A DNA stretch of 64,000 nt from Desmodesmus armatus. Taxonomy: Eukaryota; Chlorophyta; Chlorophyceae; Sphaeropleales; Scenedesmaceae. The stretch covers positions 62,001 to 126,000 of the forward strand of contig VIIQ02000032.1 of the NCBI GenBank assembly GCA_007449985.2, in the 5' to 3' direction. A model generated the notes under the pieces. That model did not search any database. It had not been told where the DNA came from and worked only from the letters and a program-made list of their open reading frames with translations. Shown piece after piece: positions 11,159-22,633 of the stretch (position 1 is its first letter; every line of letters begins with the position of its first letter). A program made the translations under genes and the position numbers.

Positions 11159-12102
11159 AGATTCTTTCTCTGCCTCTGCAACTCGGGAGCGCAGCCAGCT
11201 GCTAGTGCTTGCAGATGGCATCAAACCGTCGCTGCTGATACAAGCACGCTGAAAGAGTGCGTGCTTTGCATTTTGCCTCACAGATGGGATACGTGCCTGG
11301 CATTGAGTTAGCAACTGGTGGTTGCTGCCGCTGTTTGTGGCGCGATCTAGACAGCTGTTCCAAGTTCCTTGTGCCGCAGCACTGATGATTGTGCATCAAC
11401 GGTTACCGCAACACACACGGGCACAGCTGCACACGTCTGCACAATAATCAAAACCAAAAGGGCACACAGTCGAAAAGGTCAGGTGGCGGTTGCACTCGGG
11501 CACCGCACCTACTACCTACTACGTAGTACGCTGCAAGATGCAGAGCCCCATGACTAAAGCAGCCACTGTTGGAATTTCTACTCTCAGCGCTAACCTTCTG
11601 GCAATGCTGTGTGGCCATGCCCGTGCGCAAGGCAACAACAAACGTGTGCCAGGCCCACATAGGGATGAAAGCAGCTGTGAAACCTCCCTTTGCTTCTTCA
11701 GCAGAGGCAAGCGTTGATGGTTGTGCGACAAACAATTGCAGGACTTCAACCATGTCTTGCATCAACAAACAGGCAAGGGGCACTAGCGTGCTGCATGGTG
11801 AAAGGCAATACAGAATCAGGCACATTGAAGTCCAACCTCGCTCTATACACTTTGTTGATCACTCATGACACCGACTGCATCAGGACGTGCCCACAAGATG
11901 CAAAGTGCCCATCCCTGCCTGTGCAGCGCCTGCCGTGCTGAGCTTTTTGCAGCTCTTGAACAATTAGTAGACACTCCAAACGTACCTTGGCAACACATGT
12001 GCACAAGTGATCTGCCAGGATTGCATACAACACTGGCCAGCTGGGTAGTGATCGTCTGCAGCTGAAACTTCACTACACAGCGCCCTGCACAGTCATATCA
12101 CA
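11159..12102. other. Convergent intergenic region
   Basis: This interval lies between the 3' end of the plus-strand IMP1-like gene and the 3' end of the minus-strand exons that stop at 12103. Several short open frames occur but none has splice-site support or a recognisable motif. Nothing else is seen. Confidence 0.45.
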
Positions 12103-13057
12103 TCATAGTACTAGTGGCTGGTGGACGCAGGCCCTCCCCCAGGCTTTCCCGCCCATTAGTAACTCTGCCGACAGCAGAGGGGTTGACACCGCCCTCGTCA
12201 GTATTCCCAATGCCTCCCTTAGAGAATCGCAATCTACAAAGCAGACGGAGACTGCACATCCTGCTGGCATAACCCAAACCGTTCTGGCAGCTGCAGACGT
12301 CCGTAAGCCTTGCCGCATCTTGAAGATGACATGTGCAAGGCATGCAATAGCTCCCCATGCCGCCTTCCACACCAAGCAGCAGCAGTGTAATCACCTGACC
12401 GAAGGCGGCCCACAAAGCGCTTGATGTGGGTGCGCCACAAGGCAGGCCTCTCAAGCAAACAGCAAAACCCAGCCGACAAGGGCAACACAGGCGGCGACTT
12501 GAACAGCCGAAGCCACAGCTTGATGAGCTGTGTTTTTACTGCCAGCAGCGCCTGCAGCACCTGCACAACCGGAGCTTTTGGTGAGCCCAGCCGTCACGAT
12601 ATCCTGATACTGATGTAGCGCGATGCCTTTCGTGGTGTCCGACTCATACACCAGCTTGTGCAGTGCCTTGGACCTGCATGGGCCAGCACAGAGCAGCCGT
12701 TGCATGGGCCAGCACAGCACAGCCAATCAAATGCATGTGACAGCAGGCCACAGCTGCCAAGGTGTCTCTGTTCCCTATGGATGTGAAGGAGCGTTCCTGG
12801 TCTCGTGCACTGCGGTCATGGCTGAGCCGACTAGCTGTGCATATGACAGGTCCACAACAAACAGTATGACTGGGAAGGGCTCTATCTGCATGAGCTTGGT
12901 TCGACAGCATGATGCGTTTTGACTGCCTTAACACACTGTGTAGAAGACGGGCGCAGCTGTCAGAGATGCAGGAATACACACTCACATGTTTGCCAACTTG
13001 AGCAGCTCCGGCTCACAAAGCGCATCTGCTGCGTAGAACCACAGCGGGCGTGAATCC
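12103..13057 (-). CDS. Four phase-compatible exons, probable C-terminal extension of the carbonic anhydrase gene or a separate membrane protein
   Basis: Exons 13057-12986, 12922-12811, 12560-12395 and 12290-12103 join in matching phases (2, 0, 1) and end at a TGA. Together they encode about 178 residues, including SRPLWFYAADALCEPELLK, a hydrophobic stretch (PVILFVVDLSYAQLVG) and a second one near the end (TVWVMPAGCAVSVCFV). No start codon or signal peptide was found upstream before the carbonic anhydrase gene. The first exon has the phase needed to follow a possible donor at 13343 inside the last carbonic anhydrase exon. They are therefore most simply further exons of that gene. The family is not recognised, and an independent gene with a missed first exon is possible. 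Confidence 0.5.
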
Positions 13058-13109
13058 CTGCAACAAACAGGTTGCACCAGACAAAGGTGCACACGTTGCC
13101 CTCAGCGTT

Positions 13110-13170
13110 TTTTGCCAGTTGGCAAAAGGCCCATACGTGCCTGTGCCACATCCTGCATTTATGCAGGATG
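13110..13170. repeat. Two adjacent short perfect hairpins
   Basis: Bases 13110-13127 form an 8-bp perfect stem (TTTTGCCA with TGGCAAAA) around a 2-base loop. Bases 13149-13170 form a 10-bp perfect stem (CATCCTGCAT with ATGCAGGATG) around TT. They sit just downstream of the carbonic anhydrase stop at 13274 on the minus strand. They are thus in its 3' untranslated region, or in an intron if the longer model holds. Confidence 0.7.
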
Positions 13171-13273
13171 TCTCTACATAGTGACGCCACTGACTCCCCT
13201 GATGACAGATGATTACTCATGCAGCCAGCCCAAGGGCTATGTGTTGGGGTGCCAAGCAACCATTTTTTTCTCT

Positions 13274-16200
13274 TCATGGGTCATGTTTCCCTGGAATATG
13301 AGCCATGTGTGTAGATACATCGCTGCCGTGTTTCAAGTGATACCGTAAGCGCTTGCGCAGCCACTGACAGCCGACACACCTCTCCTGGACGTCCCTGAAG
13401 TTCTGGCCAGCCAGCTTCCTGCAGAAGAGCCCATCCTGTGCATCCGCCTTGAACTCTGGCACCTCAAACTCTTCTTCAGCAGGAGCCTCAGCCTCGCCCT
13501 CCGTACTGTTGGTGGCATCGCTTGCGGTGGCGTTCTGCACTGTGCCGTTAGCCAGAGCGCTTGCGTTGGCGCTGGTGACGTGCCATGACAGGTCGTCTGC
13601 ATCAGTGCAGTTGGTCATCCCCACGGCCAGCTCAAAGTGCACCAGCTGCATTCACACAGTTCAAAAAGCACCAGATGTGAGCAGGCAGAGTATGGTCAGC
13701 CTTCGCTTGCGGACTGCGCCAGTCATGCCACCCCAGCACCCCTCAAGCAAGGCAGAGCAAGCCGATCGAACCGTCCTCGAAAGCAGTTGCTCTACAGTGT
13801 TGTGGCTGTCTGCACAATCAGGACAAATGGCCACAAGCAGCATGGAAAGCAAGGTGGGTTCGCCCTCCCCACACTACACACATACACTACACCAGCAGGA
13901 CTGCTACCCCAAGGCTCTGCGCAGCTTACAAGGCCCTTATTTTTGAGGTTCCGAGGGGGGGGGGGGCGCACTCCCCACTGGCTGGCCACACACAACTTAG
14001 CCGAGTAAAGCCGACTGCCGGGGGCCGGAGCAAAGCGTCACCGATGAGGGACGCCTAACACATCCTATGCCAGGAGGTTGCCCAGCTGCAGCGCCCGGAC
14101 CAAAAAAAGCACTTACGAGTTCCTTTGTGATCTTCAGGGGTGTCGCCAGCACATGCCAGAGAATGCCCTCTGCACGAAACAAGACGTGGCAGCACCCAAA
14201 TGTTGAGACAGCGTGACGTTCACTCAGGCCACAATAATGGCAGTACCTCAGGCACAGCATTCAACCATACATATGTCAATCCGCGCCAGCCCAATGCCAA
14301 CTGAACCTGCAGGAGAAAAGACATAGGTGGTGACGCACCCCCACCCAGGTTGGCTGGCAGCGTGCTGTTTTCCACATAGTGTGCATGTCACGCAATCACG
14401 GCAATTACGTGCGCATAGCACAGCATCACTCTCAGCAGTCGGCCCAACCAACCTGTGCATGGTGGTGTTGTGAGAGACCCCTCGTAGGTGATGTAGCTCC
14501 TGTCTACTGGCAGAATGTGATTGAAGTCGAGAGTGGTGTTGGGGGGGATGTACACTGATTCCTGCACAGCAGCCAGACAGCAACATCACAGGATAGTCAA
14601 CATGAGCAAGACACTGTATCAGGTTGCACCGCACCACTCCTACTGCACGGGCGTCGTACAGAGCAGACATTGGGCTGCAACAGTGCTACTGCATGATATG
14701 CAGTGGCGTTGCTGCTGTTGCTGATGCAGTTGCTGCTGCTGCTCCTGCTGAAGTCTCAAACAGGCATAGCATCAAAGAGCCTGTGACCTACCCCTTCGTT
14801 GAAGGGCATCGCCCCCCACACAGTAGTTATAAACTCCAAGCAGTTTTCAGCATGTTCATCCAGCGGATCATTGTCATCTGCCAGCTCAAACATGACTGAT
14901 ACAACCGTTGCGCAGCCACCCTTTCCACAGCCTGCAAAGCACCACAGTAAGCAAGCAGTGCGGCATCTGAGCAGCATGGCACAGATACATGCATCCCATG
15001 CAGCAACTGTGTTTCCAGACAAGTTGAAGCTGTCTGTTTCAAGGAGCTGCAGCCACTTTGATCACCTGGGTGCCACCTGGGGTGATGGAGTGTGTGATGC
15101 TATGGCTGATGACGCACATGCGCGGAAGCATGTGATGGGCAGCTGCTGAGCAAGAGGCAATGACCCCTAGCAGGCAGGACCCAAACTGCCTGGAGCCGCA
15201 TGGCGTGTCTGACCCCAGAAAATCACCTGGCAGTGTGGTGTTGTACACCCAGTTGACGATGTGCAGTTCCATCAAGTATTCCTTCCCATCAATCACATGC
15301 TCTCCGCGGGTGTGGAAGTGGAATTGTGTCGGTATGATCTTGACTCGCTCCATGGGTCCTGTGCTGTTGTGGAATTTTGTCACCAGGGTGGCTGTCCTGG
15401 GATCGCCTGCAATGGCAACAGCAGGATTCTTATCACTGCTGTTTACTGCTGGGCGCCGGGCTGCTGCAGCATGCTGACTGGCTGGTGCTGCAGACCATCA
15501 TGCACGGACTGCCGCACACAAGGGAGGAGCCCTGCAGGACGCCGCTCCAGCACAGTCATGCAGCTGTGCTTACCTCTCACGACAACGCTCGTGTTGGGCG
15601 CGTAGTTTTCTGGCATCACCTGCATGCAGTGGCAACACAGCCTGTGTTGCGCTGGTTGCTGCTGGCTGGGCTGCCTTTGTGCTGACCCCATGCACAGGCT
15701 CAGTCCAGGTTGGCCCAGCACACTTGACTACAGGAAGCTGCCACCCTGTCCTTGCACTGCCATGCCCAGCACAATCAACGGGCCTTGCTGCTGCTGTGAA
15801 GGTCAGCAGTGCCTGGTAGGCTAGGCATGCCGAGCTATCCACACTGCACTCCCACCCTGCTCACCACTTGCACGGTGTGACCATTGTTGACAACCTTGAT
15901 GTTGCTGCCGTCAGATGCCAGCTGTCCATAGTCAAGGTAGGTTTCCTGTCCTTCAGGGATCCTCAGGAAAGCTACAGGTGCCCCAACACCCAGCAGTACA
16001 GCATATTAGTGACAAGACTAGGGTTACCAACTGGCACTGTCGTTGCTGCATCGGAGGGAACTTACTGGTGTGGCCAGGGATGTTGATGGGGCTCTGCCTG
16101 CTGCCTATGCAGGTAGCATGCTCTTCCGGCCAGTCTAAGCCGTCATACGCGTACCCATAGTGTGGCTGCACACAACAACAGCTATCGGTCATCTCAGGGC

Positions 16201-16383
16201 CTGCTGCTGGTGCAGCTTGCCAGCTTGTAACAACAGAGCTGTGATGCCACTGGTGACAAGAACACAACAGTCTCATCATTCCTAAACACTCACTACTTCG
16301 TGTCTGGCACCGTAGAGATAGATGTCGGCCTGCACCAGGTGTGAGAGACAAGAGAAGATCAAGACCAGTAGGGTCTGCAGCAT
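13274..16383 (-). CDS. Secreted alpha-type carbonic anhydrase
   Basis: Nine exons (16383-16294, 16165-16066, 15971-15865, 15619-15574, 15406-15227, 14931-14792, 14561-14453, 14169-14117, 13645-13274) join in phase to give 398 residues. A signal peptide (MLQTLLVLIFSCLSHLVQA) points to the periplasm or another secretory compartment. Alpha-CA hallmarks are intact: CIGSRQSPINI, VVNNGHTVQV, the zinc site QFHFHTRGEH (H144, H146) with ELHIVN (H163), and EGSLTTPPCTEG. The enzyme interconverts CO2 and bicarbonate and in algae usually supports inorganic carbon uptake. Several NxT/S sites lie in an acidic Ala/Glu-rich tail, followed by a Cys-containing end. The last exon could instead splice at 13343 and continue to 12103, giving about 554 residues. 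The gene is divergent from the J-protein gene. Confidence 0.93.
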
Positions 16384-16632
16384 GCTGGCTGGTTCAGCGC
16401 TGTTCAGTGTTGTCGGAGTGGCACTTGGGTTCCCGGTTTGCTCTCACATCTCCTTTACTGCTTGGTCGGATGGTCACGTGCAGAAAGGGACAGAGCACGG
16501 TTGAGCCGGAAGCCAGCCTGTTCAAACCCAAAACCGGACGTTAAAACCGGCATCCAATGCATAACCCAGTTTACGTTTTGGTGAACCTGTCGGTGTATAG
16601 AAGCTGGGGACAATGGCCGCAAGCCTCCTCCT
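16384..16632. promoter_or_regulatory. Compact divergent promoter, carbonic anhydrase / J-protein
   Basis: Only 249 bp separate the two start codons, so the two genes probably share regulatory DNA. A direct repeat AAAACCGG occurs at 16530-16537 and 16543-16550 (13-bp spacing), which could be a paired protein-binding site. This is sequence observation only; no known algal CO2-response element was identified. Confidence 0.5.
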
Positions 16633-19600
16633 ATGCAGCAGGTGATGATCACAACTGCTCTGCCCAGCACAATACACGCACTGGTGGCAGCTGCTGGTGT
16701 TCCACTGCTGGGAGCTGCTAGGTTTAGAACATTAAATGGGTGTCGGCACTATGCAGCATCAAGCACAGCAGAGGACACGGCCTCAGCAAGAGGTGCGCCA
16801 GCCAGTCACTCACCTGGTGACTCACAGCACAGCAGTAATGGGGATTATGGGGAGAAGCATGAAGGATGCACAGCTTGAAGGCTTCTGGCTGGTCTTGCAT
16901 TGCTGATTGGGTATGCACCATGTGGCACCGCATCCTTGGCTTGTGCTGCATACTGCACCTGCGTACTGCTTGAAAAGCACTCACACACCTTGCATGGCTC
17001 TTGGTTGACATGGCCTCTGCTATACCCTGCTGCCACCCCTTTCTACAGCTGCCCGTGCAGGCCAGCCAGCCCCAGTGCTGCTGCCCTTTGCAGTCACGCC
17101 CCAGCAGGCCCTGGCAGCATTCAAGCGCTACCAGCGGGACAGCTGCTTCCAGCTGCATGCCAGCAACTTGCTTGGCAGTGAGCACAAGCTGCAGCCGGTG
17201 TTCATGCCCTTCTGGCTGTTTGAGGCAACTATCTCGACTGAAGCGATTGCCACATTAGGCAGGAAGGCAGACCCGTAAGTACCCCAGCTGCTGACCCGCA
17301 ATCGCCTGGTGGCATCCACAACAGCCCAGCTACCAGCAGTAGTGCATGGATCCTGCGCCATTGGTGCCTTTCATACTCAGCACACCACTGTTACAACATT
17401 TGTTACAGTGGCACTCATACACATTGCCACTGACATGCACTGGTCTGGAGACTCTGCTCAACCCTGTGCATGCAACCTTGTTGTCTGCAGGACTGCAGGC
17501 AGCAGGTCTGAACTGGTGTGGGACAAGATGCAGGAGTGGCGCGCCATCAGCACGCACCTGACAGTGCCTCGTACGGAGCACTGCATGCAGGTGCGCACAC
17601 TGCTGCACGGCCTCTCTGGTTGTTTTCAAGCCGTGCCCCTGTCCCATACAGCAGCAGCAGGAGCTAGTCACATGCGCATGCCCACCTCATGCTCACAAGA
17701 CACCCCTTGAATGCACCCGAACCACGTTGCACCTGTCGGGGCGTGTGGCCACTTCACACACCGCTTGCAGCTGATGTGTTTGTGTTACTGGTATGGTGGT
17801 TGGCGCTGACGATGTGCACGCAGGTTTATGCAGCATACACCATCCGTCGGGACCTAGCAGAAGCAGCCAAGCCACCCAGCCTGGATGTATCAGCAGCAGC
17901 GCAACTCAGCAGCAAAGACCTAGAGCAGCGGCAGCACCATGACCCCTTAGCAGCAACGTACACTAGTGATGGACGCCAAGCCATCAGCAGTGACGGCGAC
18001 AGCAGCAGCAGCAGCTCTTCAGGGCAAGTGCCGCTGGAGGTGCCTCTCATGCGCCAGGCCATAGCGTGGCAGTTGTGCTACCGAGAGTTGATGCACAGGC
18101 AGATACGAGCAGCAGCGGATAAGTTGAAGCAGGAGTTGAAAGCAGATGCTGTGGGTGACCTACGCGTGCGCATGCACGTCCACAGCCGCACCGCCCGCAT
18201 GGGCTACTTCCCCGCCTACCACCTGCAGTACGTGCATGGGGAGAAGTACACCGCGTCGCGTGCTGACATCGTTCCCGCCCGTTATGACGCACTCATTGGT
18301 GCTGCTGACAAGCAGCCACGTGTGGGTGCTGAGCTGCACCCTTCACCCCTCAAGTCTCAGGTGCGCAGGGACAGAGACCACCCTTGCGCGCTGGGATGTC
18401 GCTGATGAGTTGCGCAGCTGCCTGTGACTGTGTTTGCTGTGCGCTGTTTTGCCTGCTGCTGCGACTCAGCCGTGATGGCTTGCTGACGTGGGGTGCGATT
18501 GACAGATGCTCCATGTTCACCTGTCCTGCACCCAATGATGTCTGTCAGTGCTGGATGCCGCAACCCGGGGGGTGATGGGACTCTGCCAGGGCCTCTGCAA
18601 GCTGCACTTACTGACGGGCAGCCTTGTTTGGCTTACCATCATGTGTGTTTGTGGTGTTGTAGGCTGCAGCGGCAACGGCCGTGGCTGGTGTGGGGTTGGG
18701 TGTCATGCCCCTCACTTCGTTCGCCCTTGGCATTGACCCGGGGTTCCTCAACCTTGCAGGTGAGACAATGTGATGGTAGACACGCAGACTGTTCCTGTCA
18801 CAGCCAGCTGTTGAAAATGCTGTGCGGCTGTAATGTGCACATTGTGGTCACACGTGAGACTCTCCTGAAGTGGGTCGGCATGTTGGGGCACCAAAAGCAT
18901 GCACTTTCCCGAAAAGAGGCTCTTAGTAGCCGGGGTGGATATGTGACGTGCTTGGTGTTTGGCTGTCATATAGCTACATTACGTCGGAATTTTGACCGCT
19001 CTTTTGAAAGAGCGTTTTCGGTCTTTTGAAAAAGGCTATTCCGGAGTCGAAGACTATATAGCCCCCTCTTTCAGGAGTCGCGTGCTGGAAGAGGCCGGAA
19101 GTAGTACTGTACTTCCTGTGCCCTGCTGATGGTGATGCAGGTGCGGACTATGCTTTGGCGGCTGTGCTGGCGGCTACTGGTGCGGGCGCTCTTGCAGCCC
19201 AGCTGCCCTTGATTGCTCGCAACAGACATGCAGCAGCACAGGCCGAGGCAGACCGCAAGTTCTACAAGTAAGGACTTGCTTGGTGCAAGCTTGCCAAACC
19301 ACACATGGTTAATGCTTCAAGCAGTAGCCAAGTCAGCTGGGGCGGCCGACTCAATGCATTTATGTTGTGCAGCATCATGGCTGCCACTTGCCCTTGCATG
19401 ATCTTGGCAAAGTTCTTTTTTGGCAAGTGTATTTTTGTGATTTTTTGTCAGCCCGTCTCACCATTTTTTAAGGGTGGTTATTGAGAGACAAAATTAATTA
19501 ATTATTTCGGAAATTTTCTTTTTGGGAATTGCTAGCAGAGACACAATTTACATCATTCTGGCATGCAGGCAAGACTGGCACACTGTGATGGTGGTCGACC

Positions 19601-22270
19601 TCTGTGACCGGCTGCCTGATCTGCACCAGCAGCCTGCCTGCAGCAGCAGCTGGCTCCTGCAGGCAAGGGTGCACTGCAGCCAATGCAGCATGATCGCAAA
19701 TACTATATGAAGAAAGGCAGTGTGCAGCTGTTTCGGAAGCACACTGGCTCCAGCTGCTGTTCCTTGGCAGTTCCTACTACTACTACTGCTCCATCGCTGT
19801 CCTGCTGCTTTCGGGCAATCCAGCGACGTGCATGGAGGTCACAAAACCAGCTTTACTGCAACATGAAATCGCCCTTCTGCAGCCAATCCGGCCGTTGCTG
19901 CGCGGCTGTTGGCTGTCAGACATGGCACAATGCGTTGCGGTGTTTGCTGAAGGCACAATGCTGATGAGCATTGCGCATGCATTGATGCAAAGCACCGCAG
20001 GTTACAAGTCTTGCGAGCTCACTCTCAACGGCGCACATATGCAGCGAGCGCACTGACAATATGGTACAGTCAACTGACAGTTGACTGAAAGTGAATCACC
20101 CAAGGTGATGATGCTAGAGTTCTTCGTCACGCTGGTCACAGTTCTGAGCTACAAAAGTACACGAAACATTACATTCCTATTAGTGTTGTGATGCAAGTGG
20201 CTGACAGCGTGGGTAGGACTGCTGGTGACAACTGTCCACCTGCAACCCAACTGTTACACGCAGTCACTGCAGTGAATGGTCTGGAAACTGTGCATACCAG
20301 CGCAGACTGCAGCAGCTGCAATGATTGGTGTGGCAACTGTACATGCCATGCAACACAACCCAAACATCATGCGCAGGCCGATCTGGTGCTGACATGTCAG
20401 GCAGGGGTCAGTGTACATGTGCGAACAGAGCAACTGCAGCTCACTGTGTCTCTTAAACTCCTGATGGCCTAACAGCAGTGCACCGAGCATCACCGCACAG
20501 CGCGTGCAAGTGGGGCAGGTCGGGGGCTAGGCTGGCCGAAATTAATTAATTAGTGTCGTCGCCCGCGTGCTTATTGTGCGTTGCGCAGCCGTCCTCCAAC
20601 ACAAGCAGTCGGCAAGCCAAGTGTGTGACAATTGTGTGGCGCATGTGTGTCCTGCCAGGCAGTATGACCAGCGGGAGGCGGCCTATGGAGCTCCTGACGA
20701 GCACACGCTGTGGCTCTGGAAGGACTCTGACTGGCGCAGATGGGAGCGGGACGAGCCTTGGGACTGGGATGCTGAGAAACGCAGGTAGGGCTCTGCCCTT
20801 ACACTTTGCAGTATGTCAGCCGTGATGAGATGTTTTGATGAGCCCTCTCAAGGTGATGTGTGCAGCCACATGTGTTTGTGCACTGTGCATGTAGCAAGCT
20901 CAGTGTGGAGATGAGTATTGCAGCTGCAGTCATTTGAATTACTGGTTGCCGGTGCAGCAAGGAAGGTCATTGGTGTTGCACGTGTTTTGACATTGGCGGA
21001 GTATGATGGGACATCGACAGCTGTGCCTGTGTCGTGCAGGATCCAGGCCGAGGAGATCTTCAGGCAGCAGACACAGCGTGACGTGGATAGGGTGATGGCA
21101 GCCAAGCAGCAGGAGGAGGCACAGTGAGTATTGGCAATTGCACCCTGGCTGACTTGGATTCTTTCAGGTGTACACTCTAGTGACTGTGCCCTGCACCACC
21201 GGGTTGGTGATGTTTGCCCACCAGTATGCTGGTGTGCTGTACGCTGGGCTGGTACATTCTCACTTGCACCAAACACAATCAGCAATGTCTCACGCTGGAT
21301 GCCTCAGCACGCAACCAACAAAATCAAGGACACAACTACGAGTGGTGGTGTTGTTCCCTTCTTCCACTGTCTTTGTCCCTGTGTCTGCCAGGCGCAAGCG
21401 TGAGGAGGATGAGGTACGTGAGGCAAAGAAGGAGAGCAAGTTTGGGCGGCACAGGCGCTTCGCACACGGCGGCCATGAGGAGGCTGGCACTCGCATGACA
21501 GGCCAAGCGCATGGCGCACACAGGTCAGCTCGGATGGCGCTGGGTGTGGTGGTAGATTCACTGGTGCAGCTGTGCAGCTGCATGCATGCAGCCGTAAGAG
21601 CGATAGGGCACAGCGAATAGAGCTCATGAGGACCTTTTCTTGACTGTGATTGCCCCTAATCATATCACCTTCAAAAACCTACACCTGGTGCCCTAAGCCT
21701 CAACCGCACACCTCGCGCTCCATTGTGCGCCAACCGGTCCGGCCGTCTGTCGACACCTGCAGGCGCAAGCGTGACTTCCTGGGCTACTACAAGGCTCTGG
21801 GCATCAACCTGGAGGAAGCAGGTGAGGCACGCGCCGCAATGATCTCTGATGAGCAGTGCTGCTGACAGCGTCGTACACATCAGCATCATGGTTGCGCAGT
21901 GTGCAATCGTAAGCATGTTCTGCACATGTGTGATGTGCTCAGGTATGTAAAGGCTGTGTGGTCCACTGCCGTATCTGGGCGCAGTGGCATCCTGTGTTTG
22001 TGCTGTGTGCTGGACTGCACTGGAACACTGAATGTTCTGCTGCCACTGGCTTTGTGCTGTGCAGCTGTGTCAGGGCCCATTGGCGCAGATGTCATCAAGT
22101 CGCACTACAAGGCGGCTGCGCTGAAGCTTCACCCAGACAAGCACGTTCATTCTGACGAGGCCACACAGCGGCGCTCTATGGAGCGTTTCAGGCGGCTGCA
22201 GGTGGCCTACGAGGTCTTGAAAGACGTTGAGAAGCGCAGGGCGTATGACCAGGGTCGCCTAGTCCATTAG
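16633..22270 (+). CDS. Membrane J-protein with a C-terminal DnaJ domain and putative organellar presequence
   Basis: Eleven exons (16633-16792, 17061-17274, 17491-17590, 17824-18360, 18663-18759, 19141-19267, 20659-20784, 21040-21123, 21392-21523, 21763-21821, 22065-22270) keep phase throughout and give 613 residues. The N-terminus (to about residue 53) is rich in Ala, Ser, Thr and Arg with RHYAAS, like a mitochondrial or plastid presequence. Residues about 60-337 hold an unassigned domain containing FMPFWLFEATI and FPAYHLQY and a low-complexity Ser run. Two Ala/Gly-rich hydrophobic segments (about 338-395) may be membrane helices. A charged Trp-rich coil (WLWKDSDWRRWERDEPWDWD) and Lys/Glu/Arg helices lead to the J-domain at about 529-610 with the HPD motif at 568-570. 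The HPD implies stimulation of an Hsp70. The long intron 6 (19268-20658) may hold an insertion. Confidence 0.85.
19491..20552. mobile_element. Candidate non-autonomous DNA transposon in intron 6 of the J-protein gene
   Basis: A TTAATTAATTATTTCGG-like arm at about 19494-19510 is matched in inverse orientation by CCGAAATTAATTAATTA at about 20537-20553, with about 15 of 17 bases pairing. They bracket about 1.05 kb. The host intron is 1,391 bp, whereas most introns here are 100-350 bp. No coding capacity or certain target-site duplication was seen, and the arms are simple in sequence, so this is tentative. Confidence 0.35.
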
Positions 22271-22633
22271 CCTGCTCAGCCCTGAGGGCAGCTGCTGACG
22301 ACTGGCGTCGTCAGCCACCGTCGTTCTGGCAGGCCGAGTTGCATTTCGTGTGCTTTTGTGTGGTTTATGTGCTGGTTTTTGCAGCAGCGCTGTACAAGCC
22401 TGCTGTTGAAGTTGGATCGTTGCGAGCCCTGGGGCTGCGGACGTCACCCCGAGTCAAGCTTGAAGGCCACCGGAAGGCTGCCCCACATACACGCAGTCTA
22501 AAGTTCAATCACCGATACGTAACCACTTTTGCTTCCGCACTATCGCATCCGAAACTCACTCACAGCTCCGGAACAACAAAGTGTGCTTACACAAGCCGCG
22601 TGCTGCTTGCACTGCTGTTCGCAGCACCCAGCG
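22271..22633. other. Short intergenic region between two plus-strand genes
   Basis: This interval must contain the 3' untranslated region of the J-protein gene and the promoter of the RING-kinase gene. No distinctive element was recognised. Confidence 0.5.

Noticed and set aside
12451..12726. Minus-strand frame ending in a hydrophobic tail (VALVGWVLLFA)
   Set aside because: The alternative frame of the same bases splices in phase on both sides and gives a longer product. This frame needs no splicing but lacks an upstream start.
13957..13970. G run in a carbonic anhydrase intron as a regulatory quadruplex
   Set aside because: A single homopolymer, with similar runs in several other introns and intergenic parts. 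No further support.
16633..22270. Two separate genes (membrane protein and J-protein)
   Set aside because: The exon ending at 19267 and the one starting at 20659 match in phase, and the first has no good stop context apart from the TAA inside a GTAAGG donor. One gene is simpler, though the long intron leaves some doubt.
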